DNA of 64,000 nt from DASYRM01 sp036004405. Lineage in GTDB: Bacteria > Acidobacteriota > Vicinamibacteria > Vicinamibacterales > UBA2999. Within the stretch, counting starts at the first letter, position 1; each line of letters opens with the position of its first letter. The notes below the pieces were generated by a model. That model made no database searches and had not been told where the DNA came from. It was given only the letters and a program-made list of their open reading frames with translations. Position numbers and translations under genes: made by a program. Shown piece after piece: positions 27,040 to 38,906 of this stretch. The stretch spans positions 1 to 64,000 of the forward strand of contig DASYRM010000187.1 of the NCBI GenBank assembly GCA_036004405.1, written 5' to 3'.

Positions 27040-28524
27040 ATGCAGCTCAGAAGGGTCACGCTTGCCGCGCTCCTCGCTCTTCTCCCCGCGGCCGCATCGG
27101 CACAGAGTGCCGGCCCGGTTGTCGCGGCGGCGTCGAAGGCCATGGGCGCGGACTCCCTTACTTCAATCACCTACTCGGGCACGGCACGCAACGGCGCTTT
27201 CGGGCAGAGCAAAGCCATCGGCCAGCCGATGGGCCCGGTGAACGTGACGCGGATTACGCAGTACACCCGCACGCTCACCTTCGCCACGCCGTCGGACTCG
27301 TCCGCGCTCGTCTCACGGGCGACTGGTCCGACCCAGCCGCCCACCGTGCCCGGCGTGCCCCCGCCGATGCCGGGCGTGTTCAACCAGAACATCACGGCGA
27401 TGCAGGCGAGCACCAACTGGAACCAGGGGCTCAACATCTGGATGACGCCCTGGGGCTTCTTGAAGGGCGCGGCCGCCAACAGCGCCACCGTGCGCCAGCA
27501 GGACGGCGTGCAACTGGTCTCGTTCTCGCCGGCGCTGAAGTCGCCGTCGGGACGGAGCTACACGGTGACCGGCTACATCAACAGCCAGAACCTGGTGACG
27601 AAGGTGGAAACCAGGGTGGACAACGCGGTCGTGGGCGACCTCCTGGTCGAATTCGAGTACTCGAACTACCGGAACATGAACGGCGTGGAGGTGCCCGGCC
27701 GCATCGTGCAGAAGCAGGCCTCGATGCCGACCTTCGACGCGACGATCACCGCGGCGACGCCCAATCCAACCAACCTCGCCGAGCTGCTCACCGTCCCGCC
27801 GCCGCCCGCCGGCCGCGCCGGCGGACCGCCCCCGGCGGCTCCGCCCGCCGCGGCAGCCGCCGCACCACCAGTCGAAAAGCTCGGCGACGGCGCGTTCAAG
27901 ATCGGCGGCAACTATACGTCGCTCGCCGTGGACATGGGCGATCACATCCTGGTCGTCGAGAGCGGCCAGAGCGATGTGCGCGGCCTGGCGGTGATGGCCG
28001 CCGCCAAGAACGCGATTCCCGGCAAGCGGATCCGATACGTGGTCAACTCGCATCCGCATTTCGACCACGCCAGCGGCCTGTCGGCCGCGTTGTCCGAAGG
28101 CGCGACGATCCTCACGCATCGCAACAACGAGCCGGTGCTCGAACGGCTGCTCGCGGGTCAGCGCACGCTGACGGGAGACAGCCTGTCGAAGAAGCCGGGG
28201 CGGAGCGCCAACGTGGTGGAACCGGTGGGCGATCACGACATCCGCAGGGGCACCAACGGCAAGGTCGTCGAGCTGTATCGGATCCCGAACGAGCACAGCG
28301 ACGGGATGCTGGTGGTGTATCTACCGGCCGAGAAGGTGTTGTGGTCCGCGGACGTCACGGTGGTGAACCCGAACCCGGGGCAGCTCGCGGTGTTGAAGGC
28401 GGTCGCGCAGACCACCGGCAAGCTCGACTACACCATCTGGATTCAGGCGCATCCGCCGAATCCGGACAAGCCGCTCACGAAGGCCGACGTGCAGGCCGCG
28501 CTCGGCGCGCGCGGAACGAACTAG
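27040..28524 (+). CDS. Secreted metallo-beta-lactamase-fold hydrolase
   Basis: A 494-residue exported protein. After a signal peptide (about 1-23) comes a 270-residue beta-rich N-terminal region with an outer-membrane-lipoprotein-sorting-like look (TRVDNAVVGDLLVEFEYSN). A Pro/Ala linker (about 250-280) leads to the catalytic domain. Zinc ligands are His338 and His340, Asp342 and His343 in SHPHFDHASG, then EHSDG (about 417) and SADV. The missing classic HTHxDH Thr is replaced by Pro, as in many MBL hydrolases. GGAGG precedes ATG 27040. Substrate unknown; lactamase activity should not be assumed. A hairpin terminator follows. Confidence 0.85.
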   Translation: MQLRRVTLAALLALLPAAASAQSAGPVVAAASKAMGADSLTSITYSGTARNGAFGQSKAIGQPMGPVNVTRITQYTRTLTFATPSDSSALVSRATGPTQPPTVPGVPPPMPGVFNQNITAMQASTNWNQGLNIWMTPWGFLKGAAANSATVRQQDGVQLVSFSPALKSPSGRSYTVTGYINSQNLVTKVETRVDNAVVGDLLVEFEYSNYRNMNGVEVPGRIVQKQASMPTFDATITAATPNPTNLAELLTVPPPPAGRAGGPPPAAPPAAAAAAPPVEKLGDGAFKIGGNYTSLAVDMGDHILVVESGQSDVRGLAVMAAAKNAIPGKRIRYVVNSHPHFDHASGLSAALSEGATILTHRNNEPVLERLLAGQRTLTGDSLSKKPGRSANVVEPVGDHDIRRGTNGKVVELYRIPNEHSDGMLVVYLPAEKVLWSADVTVVNPNPGQLAVLKAVAQTTGKLDYTIWIQAHPPNPDKPLTKADVQAALGARGTN

Positions 28525-28555
28525 CTGATTCGTGTCGGCCCCTCCTCGAACGTGG

Positions 28556-28578
28556 GGCCGGGTCTTTCAGACCCGGCC
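28556..28578. terminator. Strong hairpin between convergent genes
   Basis: Perfect 10-bp arms GGCCGGGTCT and AGACCCGGCC with a TTC loop, 31 bases after the MBL stop and 7 bases from the stop of the opposing TIGR03435 gene. No T-run follows on either side. It is a member of the dispersed hairpins and could act in both directions. Confidence 0.6.
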
Positions 28579-28584
28579 TCCCCT

Positions 28585-29430
28585 CTAATCCGCCGACGGC
28601 CGCTCGACGTGCTCGATCGCGATCGTGTCGCGCGGCACCCGGCGCGGCTGCAGCTTCAGGCCCAACTGCTCTTCGAGTGCGGCACCAAGGCCGGGACCGT
28701 CCGGATCGATCGTCGGGAAGCGTTCGCGGTTGAACGACTGGCCGAGAAAGTTCCGCGGCGTCCAGTTCAGGTCCCAGTCGAACGCGCCGGCGAGTCCGGT
28801 CTCGTCCGCGATAGGGCGGCGCAGATCGAGGCTCGCATAGGCCACCAGCTGAGACAGATCGAGACCGTGGACGTTCATCTCGCCCAGCGTCGCTCTGCCC
28901 GCCGCCGCCATGACCCCGCAGGGGTCCTCCTTCTCGAAGTCCTTCGAGCGCGCACGGAGTTCGGCGCACGTGGCGGTGGCCCGACGTAACGATCGACCGA
29001 GGCGGCCGTCGGCGCGCGCCACCGTCAGCACGAAACCGTCCACCTCCCTCGGCTCGCGGCGCACGCGCAACTGAAAGCGATCCTCGAGCAGGGTCCGCAG
29101 CATCGCCTGCCATTGATTCGGCGGTGAGAACGGCGCGGCAGCCTTGGCGGTGATGTCGAAGCGCTCGTCGGTCAGCCATGAGGGCGCGCCTTCGATCTGC
29201 TCCACATCGACGCGAAACGCCATCTGGATCAGCTGACGCCCGGGAATGTTGAGGAGCGTCAGCCGATCGTTCTGAGGACGCACCGCCATCGGCGCGCCGG
29301 GACCGGGCGTCACGGTATTCCGCTTGACCGAGGCGGTCTCGAAGGCGGGCGCCGGGGTTTGCGAGTACAGGGCGGCGCCAGCCCACACCGCGAACGCGCC
29401 GACGAGAAGAGCCGACGACAAGTTCCGCAT
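28585..29430 (-). CDS. TIGR03435 family secreted protein (copy 3)
   Basis: A 281-residue exported protein. ATG 29430 before RNLSSALLVG opens a signal peptide ending near YSQ. Family marks are FETASVKRN, RLTLLNIPGRQLIQMAF, GAPSWLTDERFDITAKA, MLRTLLEDRFQLRVRREPREV, RPIADETGLAGAFDWDLNW, LGAALEEQLGLKLQPRR and a closing IAIEHVERPSAD. It converges on the MBL gene across a hairpin. The long frame upstream of the ATG is a shadow of tmk. Confidence 0.86.
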   Translation of the reverse strand: MRNLSSALLVGAFAVWAGAALYSQTPAPAFETASVKRNTVTPGPGAPMAVRPQNDRLTLLNIPGRQLIQMAFRVDVEQIEGAPSWLTDERFDITAKAAAPFSPPNQWQAMLRTLLEDRFQLRVRREPREVDGFVLTVARADGRLGRSLRRATATCAELRARSKDFEKEDPCGVMAAAGRATLGEMNVHGLDLSQLVAYASLDLRRPIADETGLAGAFDWDLNWTPRNFLGQSFNRERFPTIDPDGPGLGAALEEQLGLKLQPRRVPRDTIAIEHVERPSAD

Positions 29431-29475
29431 CGCCACGGTAAGACGATGGCGAGTGTCGCGCGGTCGGAACCGGAG

Positions 29476-29498
29476 GCAGGCCGAAAGGCCTGCAGCTA
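29476..29498. repeat. Hairpin whose flank supplies the tmk stop codon
   Basis: Arms GCAGGCC and GGCCTGC around a GAAA tetraloop, then AGCTAC. On the minus strand the tmk stop TAG (29496-29498) is the complement of that CTA. The hairpin therefore starts two bases after the stop. Confidence 0.65.
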
Positions 29499-30083
29499 CG
29501 TGAGCAGCGGCGCCACCGCGGCGTAGGCCTCGGACGCGACGGCCTCGCGGTCGCGTCCGGCGTCGAGGCGCAACCAGCGCGGGGCCGTCGCCTGCCGAAG
29601 ATAGCTCTCTCGCACGCGCGCCAGCAGCGCGAGGTCGCGCTCGTATTTGTCGCGGTCCGCGGTCTTGCGCGAGGCCGACACCTGCGGCTCGATGTCGAGG
29701 AGCACGGTCAGATCCGGCTGCGGCAGGTAGCGCTGGATCTCGGCCAGCCACTGCCCGTCGAGCCCGAACGCCTCGCCGTAGGCAACGCTCGACGCCAGAT
29801 AGCGGTCGCACACCACCACCGTACCCGCCGCCAGCTCGCGCTCGATTTCCGGCTTCCACTCGAAGCGATTGGCCACGTAGAGCAGCTGCATGGTGTCGGC
29901 GGCGTAGTCTCGCTCGCCTTTGAGCGCGCGGCCGATCTCGGCGCCAAGGTGGGTCTCGTAGGAGGGAAACGACAGCAGGCGCACGGTGCGGCCGGCCGCC
30001 ACGAGCCGATCGCGAAGGCGTTCGGCCTGCGTCTGCTTGCCGCTCTGATCGAGGCCTTCGAAGACGACGAGAAGCCCGCGCAC
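29496..30083 (-). CDS. tmk: Thymidylate kinase
   Basis: A 195-residue enzyme that phosphorylates dTMP to dTDP. The P-loop is EGLDQSGKQTQ; the DRY-like motif CDRYLASSVAYGEAFGL and the LID-region Arg segment KTADRDKYERD follow. PDLTVLLDI is the usual core strand. It starts at GTG 30083, six bases after the lysA stop, so the pair is an operon. Its stop codon is formed by a hairpin repeat. Confidence 0.94.
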   Translation of the reverse strand: MRGLLVVFEGLDQSGKQTQAERLRDRLVAAGRTVRLLSFPSYETHLGAEIGRALKGERDYAADTMQLLYVANRFEWKPEIERELAAGTVVVCDRYLASSVAYGEAFGLDGQWLAEIQRYLPQPDLTVLLDIEPQVSASRKTADRDKYERDLALLARVRESYLRQATAPRWLRLDAGRDREAVASEAYAAVAPLLT

Positions 30084-30089
30084 GTGCTC

Positions 30090-31346
30090 CTACGTCTCGA
30101 GCGCCAGGACGTCGTCGAGCGTCTGGCGGCGGCGGATCACCGTCCACGAGCCGTCGTCCACCAGCACCTCGGGCGGCAGCAGGCGGCGATTGTAGTTGGA
30201 GCCCATCACCGCCCCGTAGGCGCCCGTGTCGAGCACCGCCACCAGATCGCCGACCTCGATGGGCGGCAGATCGCGCTCGCGTCCGAAGGCATCGCTGCTC
30301 TCGCAGATGGGGCCGACGATGTCCCACGGAGAGACGGCGGCCTGGCGCGGCTCCACCGGCTCGATCCGGTGGTACGACCCGTAGAGGGCGGGCCGCATCA
30401 ACTCGGTCATGCCGGCGTCGAGCACCGCGAAGCGGCGCCCGTCCGGGTTCTGCTTGGTGTCGACGACGCGCGACACGAGCGCGCCTGATGGCCCGACGAT
30501 GGCGCGTCCCGGCTCCAGCACCACCGGCAGACCGCAGCGCCGCAGCGCCGGCAGCACCGCCGCTGCGTATTCCGACGGCGCAATGATCGGCTGCCCTTCG
30601 TACGGGATGCCGAGGCCGCCCCCCAGATCGACGTGCTCGAGCGGCACGCCGTCGTCACGCAGTTCGATCGCGAGGCCCGCCAGCGCCTCGGCCGCCCGCT
30701 GCAGCGGCTCGGCGCTCGTGATCTGCGAACCGATGTGGACGTGCAGGCCGACGAACCGCAGCCCCTGCACGTCGCGCCGGTCGCGGTAAATCGCCGGCGC
30801 GTCCTCGAGCGCGACGCCGAACTTGTTGATGCGCAGGCCGGTCGAGATGTTGGCGTGTGTCCTGGCGTCGATGTCGGGGTTGACCCGCAGCGCGACGCGC
30901 GCCGTGCGTCCGGCGGCGACGGCCACCGCGGCGATGCGATCGAGCTCGCCGGGCGACTCGGCGTTGATGGTGCCGACGTCCTGCGCCACCGCGAACTCGA
31001 GCTCGTCGCGCGTCTTGCCGACGCCCGTGAACACCACGTCGGCGGGCGTGAACCCGGCGCGGAACGCCACGCGAATCTCGCCGCCGGAGTTGGCGTCGGC
31101 GCGGCTGCCGAGCCCTCGCAGCAGGCGCAGCAGTGCCAGCGTGGAGTTGGCCTTCAGCGCATAGTGAATCGAGTGCGGGTAGTCGCCAAACGCGCGATCG
31201 ATCCCCGTGTACGCGTCGCGGATGGCCTGAGCGCTGTAGACGAAGACCGGCGTGCCGACCTCCCCGGCAATCGCGGCCAGAGCGACCCCATCGCAGGCGA
31301 GACCGTGTTTTCCTTGGGAATACGGTGCGAACACGTGCGTTCGCAT
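30090..31346 (-). CDS. lysA: Diaminopimelate decarboxylase
   Basis: A 418-residue PLP enzyme, fold type III, that decarboxylates meso-diaminopimelate to lysine. Lys65 in HYALKAN binds PLP. Other motifs are DANSGGE, KFGV, GLHVHIGSQ (phosphate site), HVDLGGGLGI, EPGRAIVG and GPICESSDAF, whose Cys and Glu come from the partner subunit. ATG 31346 is chosen because the N-terminus then fits the family; the frame runs 46 codons further but across the divergent promoter region. The start codon lies in a perfect inverted repeat. Confidence 0.96.
   Translation of the reverse strand: MRTHVFAPYSQGKHGLACDGVALAAIAGEVGTPVFVYSAQAIRDAYTGIDRAFGDYPHSIHYALKANSTLALLRLLRGLGSRADANSGGEIRVAFRAGFTPADVVFTGVGKTRDELEFAVAQDVGTINAESPGELDRIAAVAVAAGRTARVALRVNPDIDARTHANISTGLRINKFGVALEDAPAIYRDRRDVQGLRFVGLHVHIGSQITSAEPLQRAAEALAGLAIELRDDGVPLEHVDLGGGLGIPYEGQPIIAPSEYAAAVLPALRRCGLPVVLEPGRAIVGPSGALVSRVVDTKQNPDGRRFAVLDAGMTELMRPALYGSYHRIEPVEPRQAAVSPWDIVGPICESSDAFGRERDLPPIEVGDLVAVLDTGAYGAVMGSNYNRRLLPPEVLVDDGSWTVIRRRQTLDDVLALET
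31326..31345. promoter_or_regulatory. Inverted repeat at the lysA start, possible operator
   Basis: TGCGAAC (31326-31332) and GTTCGCA (31339-31345) around ACGTGC. The repeat covers the first codons of lysA, between lysA and a divergent sigma gene. It could be an operator or an mRNA hairpin that hides the start. No factor can be named. Confidence 0.35.
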
Positions 31347-31395
31347 GTTATCATGCGCCCGTTCCGTGTCCTTTGATTCATCATCCGCGCAAGCG

Positions 31396-31971
31396 ATGGA
31401 CCAGGTAATCCAACGCTGCCTGGACGGTGACCAGGCCGCGTGGGAGACGATCGTCCGCACGCACTGGCGGCGCGTCTTCAACATCGCCTATAAGTTCGTC
31501 GGGCGGCACGACCAGGCCGAAGACCTCACCCAGGACGTCTTCCTCAAGTTGTACAAGTCGCTCGACACGTTCGATCGCCGCGCCAATTTCCAGACGTGGC
31601 TGATCAGCGTCAGCCGCAATCTCTGCATCGATCACTATCGCAGCGCGCGCCGCGAGCGCGAGACGATCAACCGCGACGTCGATCCGTCGGACCTGACGCC
31701 GGTGGCGCCCGGAATCAGCGCCTACGGACGCCTCGAGCATCGCGACCGCGTGTCGCTGCTGCGGACGGCGCTCGCCGAGCTGGCGCCGACGTTGCGCACG
31801 GCGGTGATGCTGCGCGACATCCAGGAACTGACCTACCAGGAAATCGCCGACCGCCTCGATCTGCCCGAGGGCACCGTGAAGTCGCGGATCAACCGCGGCC
31901 GTACCGAGTTGGCCCGCCAAATCCGCATCCTGCGCGAACAGCAGGAAGCGGTCCCGAAGAGCGGAGTCTGA
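31396..31971 (+). CDS. ECF RNA polymerase sigma factor (RpoE/SigW-like)
   Basis: A 191-residue sigma factor. Region 2 has AYKFVGRHDQAEDLTQDVFLKLYKSLDTFD and FQTWLISVSRNLCIDHYRSARR; region 4 has ELTYQEIADRLDLPEGTVKSRINRGRTELARQI. The linker of about 30 residues is longer than average. ATG 31396 gives the normal region 2 start; GTG 31366 in frame is less likely. It is followed after two bases by a STAS-domain protein, not by a classical anti-sigma factor, suggesting control by partner switching. Confidence 0.92.
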   Translation: MDQVIQRCLDGDQAAWETIVRTHWRRVFNIAYKFVGRHDQAEDLTQDVFLKLYKSLDTFDRRANFQTWLISVSRNLCIDHYRSARRERETINRDVDPSDLTPVAPGISAYGRLEHRDRVSLLRTALAELAPTLRTAVMLRDIQELTYQEIADRLDLPEGTVKSRINRGRTELARQIRILREQQEAVPKSGV

Positions 31972-31973
31972 GC

Positions 31974-32312
31974 ATGAACCTCACCACCGACCGTAACCAC
32001 GACATCTCGATCGTCCGCGTCAACGAGGCGCGGCTCATGTACCCGCTGCTGCCCGAGTTTGCCGGCGCGGTGACGCCGCTCATCGGCACCGGCAGCAAGG
32101 TGCTGCTCGACTTGTCGACGGTTACCTACGTTGACAGCGCCACCATCGGCTGCCTGATGGATCTCTACCGCCAGGTCACGGCGGCCGGAGGGGCGCTCAA
32201 GCTGTCGGGCGTGCAGAAGCGCGTGGAGACGATGTTGACGATGACCGGCGCTCAGAACTTCCTGGAAATCCACAGCGACGAAGCGTCGGCCATCAAGAGC
32301 TTCGGGGGCTAG
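31974..32312 (+). CDS. STAS-domain anti-sigma factor antagonist
   Basis: A 112-residue single STAS domain of the SpoIIAA/RsbV kind. The phosphorylation loop is VTYVDSATIGCL, with Ser55 after the Asp in the position of the regulatory serine. GSKVLLDLS is the strand before it and GGALKLSGVQKRVETMLTMTG the usual later helix. Such proteins bind an anti-sigma kinase and release the sigma factor. No RsbW-like kinase is in the window. Two bases separate it from both neighbours. Confidence 0.86.
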   Translation: MNLTTDRNHDISIVRVNEARLMYPLLPEFAGAVTPLIGTGSKVLLDLSTVTYVDSATIGCLMDLYRQVTAAGGALKLSGVQKRVETMLTMTGAQNFLEIHSDEASAIKSFGG

Positions 32313-32314
32313 CC

Positions 32315-32578
32315 ATGAAGACCATCTCCACGACGACAGGCGCGGAAATCTCGCTCGATGGCGATCTGCTGGCGATCATGGAAACGCTCTACAAAGAGGT
32401 GACGGCCAAGCGCGGCCTCGACCGCTCGTTCGAGGACATGATGCGCGAGATCACCCACCTCATCGACCAGATGGCCGAAGAGGACCGGCGCACCTACCTG
32501 CTCGAGAGCCTGTTCCTGAATACGGTCAAGTACGAGAACGACAAGCTCGAGGCGTACATGCGCCGCCTGGACAAGTAG
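32315..32578 (+). CDS. Small conserved-looking protein of the sigma-STAS module, unknown function
   Basis: An 87-residue soluble protein, acidic in the middle and largely alpha-helical by composition (LLAIMETLYKEVTAKRG, FEDMMREITHLIDQMAEED, YENDKLEAYMRRLDK). The heptad-like spacing of hydrophobic residues suggests a coiled-coil or helical bundle. It has no membrane segment, cysteines or known motif. It starts two bases after the STAS gene and ends the operon. By position it might be an anti-sigma or adaptor protein for the ECF factor. I recognise no family. Confidence 0.72.
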   Translation: MKTISTTTGAEISLDGDLLAIMETLYKEVTAKRGLDRSFEDMMREITHLIDQMAEEDRRTYLLESLFLNTVKYENDKLEAYMRRLDK

Positions 32579-32683
32579 ACCTCGCAGTTCCGCTCACCGC
32601 CCACTTCACGCTAGCGACTCTATCGCTGCGTCGCACCCGCCGGCGCGCCGCGCCTGCGGATCGGCGATATAGACTTGCGGTGA

Positions 32684-34685
32684 ATGACCCGCGGCCACCG
32701 CTTTCTCCAGATCTGCGCGCTCGTGGGCTTCGCGTTCCACTTGAGCACACCAGTCAACGCCCAACCAGCGACGGGCGCCATCGCCCTCAGGACGCTCAGC
32801 CTCGAAGAATTGGGAAAGTTGGTCGTCACCTCCGTGTCAAAGAGCGACGAGGCCCGCTCGGGCGCCGCGGCCGCGGTGGCGGTGGTGACGAACGAAGACC
32901 TCCGGCGCTCGGGCGCCACGACGATCCCTGAAGCGCTGCGGCTGGTGCCCGGGCTGCACGTCGCGCGCCAGACGTCCAACATCTGGGCCGTCAGCTCGCG
33001 CGGCTTCAGCACCCTGAGCTCGGAGAAGCTCCTGGTCCTCTCGGACACGCGCAGCGTCTATACGCCGTTGTACTCGGGCGTCTTCTGGGACGTGCAGGAC
33101 CTGATGCTCGAAGACGTGGCGCGCATCGAGGTGATTCGCGGTCCCGGCGCCGCCCTGTGGGGCTCGAACGCGGTGAACGGCGTGATCAACATCACCACGA
33201 AGAGCGCCGCGGAAACGCAGGGCGTGTACCTGGCCACGTCGGGCGGCAACGAGGAACGGTTTGCGGTGAACGCGCGCTATGGCGGCCGGCTGGGCGAACA
33301 CGCCTACTTCCGCGTGTTCGGCAAGTTCACCGACCGCGACGGCACGCTGACGACCGGCACCGAGCACGACGACTGGCAGCTTGGCCACGGCGGGGCCCGC
33401 ATGGACTGGTACGCCAGCACCACCAACACGCTGACGCTGCAGGGCGATGCCTACGGGGGCGACATCGGCCGCCTCTTCCCCTCGATCAGCCTGGGAGCGG
33501 CGCGGCCATCGCCCGTCGGGCCGCTGCGCACCGGCGTGAGCGGGGGCAACGTGCTTGGCCGATGGACCCGCCGCTTCTCGGCGGGCTCGGAACTGCAGAC
33601 GCGCGTGTACTACGATCACACCCATCGCAACGATCCAAGCTTCCGCGACGACCTCGACACCGTGGATGCCGATCTTCAGCATCGATCGACGCTCCCCCAC
33701 GCGCAGGAGCTCACGTGGGGCGCCAACTATCGCGTCACGTCGAATCGGAACGAAGGGACGGGCGTGTTCGCCCTCGATCCATTGTCCTCGGTAGACCACG
33801 TCTACAGCGGCTTCGTCCAGCACCAGATCGAGCTGGCCCAGACCGTCCGCCTGACGACCGGCACCAAACTCGAGCACAACGATTTCAGCGGCGGCGAGCT
33901 CCAGCCCGGCGTGCGCGCCGCGTGGGTGCCAACGCCGGCGCACACGCTCTGGGGAGCGGTCGCACGTGCGGTGCGCATTCCCACTCGGCTCGAGCGCGAC
34001 CTCGCCATCGATGCCACCCCGCCGGCGGGCAACACGGTGGTGCGGCTGCTCGGGAATTCGGACTTCGATGCGGAACGGCTGGTGGCCGTCGAGGCCGGCT
34101 ATCGCTGGCAGCACTCGGCGCTGCTCGTGGACCTCGCGGCGTACCATAACCAGTATCGTGGACTCGCGTCGCTCGAACAGCACGCGCCGTTCGCCAGCGC
34201 CGGCAAGACCATCGTGCCGATCGTCAACGAGAACCTGACCGACGGGCACTCGCGGGGATTGGAGGCCTCCGTCAGTCTGGCGCCGACGAGCCGGTGGCGA
34301 CTCTCGACGACGTCGACCACGACCTGGCTCGATCTCACCGGCACACGGCGCCGATCTCAATCACGGCGTCTCGCTCGAGGGCGCCACGCCGCGACACCAG
34401 CTCATGCTGCGCGCACAAGTGGATCTCGGCACCGATGTCGACCTCGATGCGCAGTTCCGACATTCCACGGCCATTCGTCGCCTGCCGGCGGCCCTGCTGA
34501 CGGCTCCCGGCATTCCTGCTTATGCCGAGCTCGACGTACGGCTGGCGTGGCGGCCGTCCAGAAGCCTCGAGGCGGCGATCGTCGGGCAGAACCTGCTGCA
34601 CGACCATCATCCCGAGTTTGGAGCGGCCGGGTCGCGCGGCGAGATCCAGCGTGGAGCGTACGCGACGCTCACCTGGCGCCGCTGA
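32684..34685 (+). CDS. TonB-dependent outer-membrane receptor, frameshifted near the C-terminus
   Basis: A receptor of about 667 residues if the frame is repaired. It has a signal peptide (about 1-27), a plug domain (SVSKSDEARSGAAAAVAVV, IPEALRLVPGLHV, RIEVIRGPGAALWGSNAVNGVI) and a beta-barrel with NEGTGVFALDP-like strands. At about 34341-34352 the frame shifts: before it WLDLTGT, after it, in the next frame, ADLNHGVSLEGATPRHQLML and barrel strands up to TLTWRR at 34685. Dropping one G from CGG at 34346-34348 rejoins the two. Without repair the unshifted frame runs out at 34690 as junk. A sequencing error or a recent mutation are both possible. Ligand unknown. Confidence 0.82.
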
Positions 34686-34692
34686 TATAGAG

Positions 34693-34710
34693 GGCGGTCT
34701 TCAGACCGCC
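34693..34710. repeat. Hairpin repeat after the TonB receptor
   Basis: Arms GGCGGTC and GACCGCC around TTCA, seven bases after the repaired receptor stop and 17 bases from the lpxC stop on the other strand. Its reverse complement matches the copy inside the TIGR03435 gene at 13980-14004. A bidirectional terminator is possible. Confidence 0.6.
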
Positions 34711-34727
34711 ACGTGATAGGGAAAGGG

Positions 34728-35633
34728 CTAGTTGGCCCGGGCGGTTGCCGCTTCGGGCACGCCGGTCGCGACGTCCTGCGCGGCGGGCCCCTCGACCAGC
34801 GTCCACGCATCGCGCTCTTCGAGCACCTGCGCGGCAAACGCCGTGTGCAGCCCGTGGCCGCCGCGGTGCGCGACCAGGTGGCCGATGATCGGGTGGCCCA
34901 GCAGGGCCATGTCGCCAATCACATCGAGGATCTTGTGCCGCACGAATTCGTCGTCGAACCGCAGTGCGTGGTTCAGCACGCCGGTCTCGCCCACGACGAT
35001 GGCGTTTTCGAGCGAGCCGCCGAGCGCTAGCCCCTGCTTGCGCAGCTGCTCCACTTCCTTGAGGAACGTGAAGGTGCGCGCCGCGGCAATCTCCTCGACG
35101 AACGAGGTTTCGGTGATGCGCATCGTCCGCGACTGGTGCCGCAGCAGCGGGTGGTCGTAGGCGATGCTGTAGGTCACCTTGAAGTGATCCGACGGGTAGA
35201 GCGCGATGCGCTTGTCGCCGCGCGACAGCGTGATGGGGCGCAGCACCTTCAGGAACTTGCGCGGCGCGTTGAGCGCGCGCACGCCCGCTTCCTGAATCAG
35301 GTAGATGAAGGGCGCCGCGCTGCCGTCCATGATCGGCACTTCCGGCGAATTGAGCTCGACGATGGCGTTGTCCACGCCCAGGCTGACGAGCGCCGCCAGC
35401 AGGTGCTCCACGGTGTCCACCTTCACGGCGTCGCGGGCAAGCCCGGTGGCGTAGTTGATGCCCCCGACGTGGTCGGCGGTGGCCGGTACCTCCAGACCGC
35501 CCAGGTCGGAACGGCGGAACCGGATCCCGAAGTCGGCCGGGGCAGGCCGAAGCGACAACGTGACCTTGCTTCCTGAGTGGAGTCCGATGCCGGCGCAGGT
35601 GGTGGCTCGGCGAAGTGTCCTCTGTACGCTCAT
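34728..35633 (-). CDS. lpxC: UDP-3-O-acyl-N-acetylglucosamine deacetylase
   Basis: A 301-residue zinc enzyme that makes the committed step of lipid A synthesis, so the organism builds a lipopolysaccharide outer membrane. Family segments are QRTLRRATTCAGIGLHSG, DTVEHLLAAL (zinc His), ELNSPEVPIMDGSAAPF, FVRHKILDVIGDMALLG (zinc His and Asp) and GHLVAHRGGHGLH. The ATG at 35633 fits. Between it and the uvrA stop (35634-35820) I see no gene. Confidence 0.97.
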   Translation of the reverse strand: MSVQRTLRRATTCAGIGLHSGSKVTLSLRPAPADFGIRFRRSDLGGLEVPATADHVGGINYATGLARDAVKVDTVEHLLAALVSLGVDNAIVELNSPEVPIMDGSAAPFIYLIQEAGVRALNAPRKFLKVLRPITLSRGDKRIALYPSDHFKVTYSIAYDHPLLRHQSRTMRITETSFVEEIAAARTFTFLKEVEQLRKQGLALGGSLENAIVVGETGVLNHALRFDDEFVRHKILDVIGDMALLGHPIIGHLVAHRGGHGLHTAFAAQVLEERDAWTLVEGPAAQDVATGVPEAATARAN

Positions 35634-35820
35634 TGGCCCGTGTCGTCCCTAGGGGTGACTCAACTCACAGCAACAGGAGTGCCATGAAGCTCGTGCGCAT
35701 GAGAATTCGGCACAAAGCCTGATCGATGAATTGGTTAGGGATCGAACGCCGCGAGGACTCGCGTTTTCAGAAGTGATCGCTGTTGCGCCGCCGCCACGGC
35801 GATCCGCCGACAAAGTGAGG

Positions 35821-38784
<2,964 letters not shown>

Positions 38785-38906
38785 ATGTCAGGAATCTGGC
38801 GCGAACGCCAATCCCCTATTCTACCCGCCCGGCTACACTCCGTCCATGGGAGCCACCTTCGAGCTGGCGCGGGGGCCCGACTGCGCGACCGCTACCTCGG
38901 CGCCGG

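Noticed and set aside
27040..28524. MBL-fold protein as a beta-lactamase
   Set aside because: The fold covers many hydrolases; the long N-terminal region and the HPHFDH variant argue against a resistance enzyme.
32579..32683. Cobalamin riboswitch before the TonB receptor
   Set aside because: The 105-base gap is too short and has no B12-box-like sequence.
34341..34352. Programmed ribosomal frameshift in the TonB receptor
   Set aside because: There is no slippery heptamer followed by a stable pseudoknot, and TonB receptors are not known to use it.
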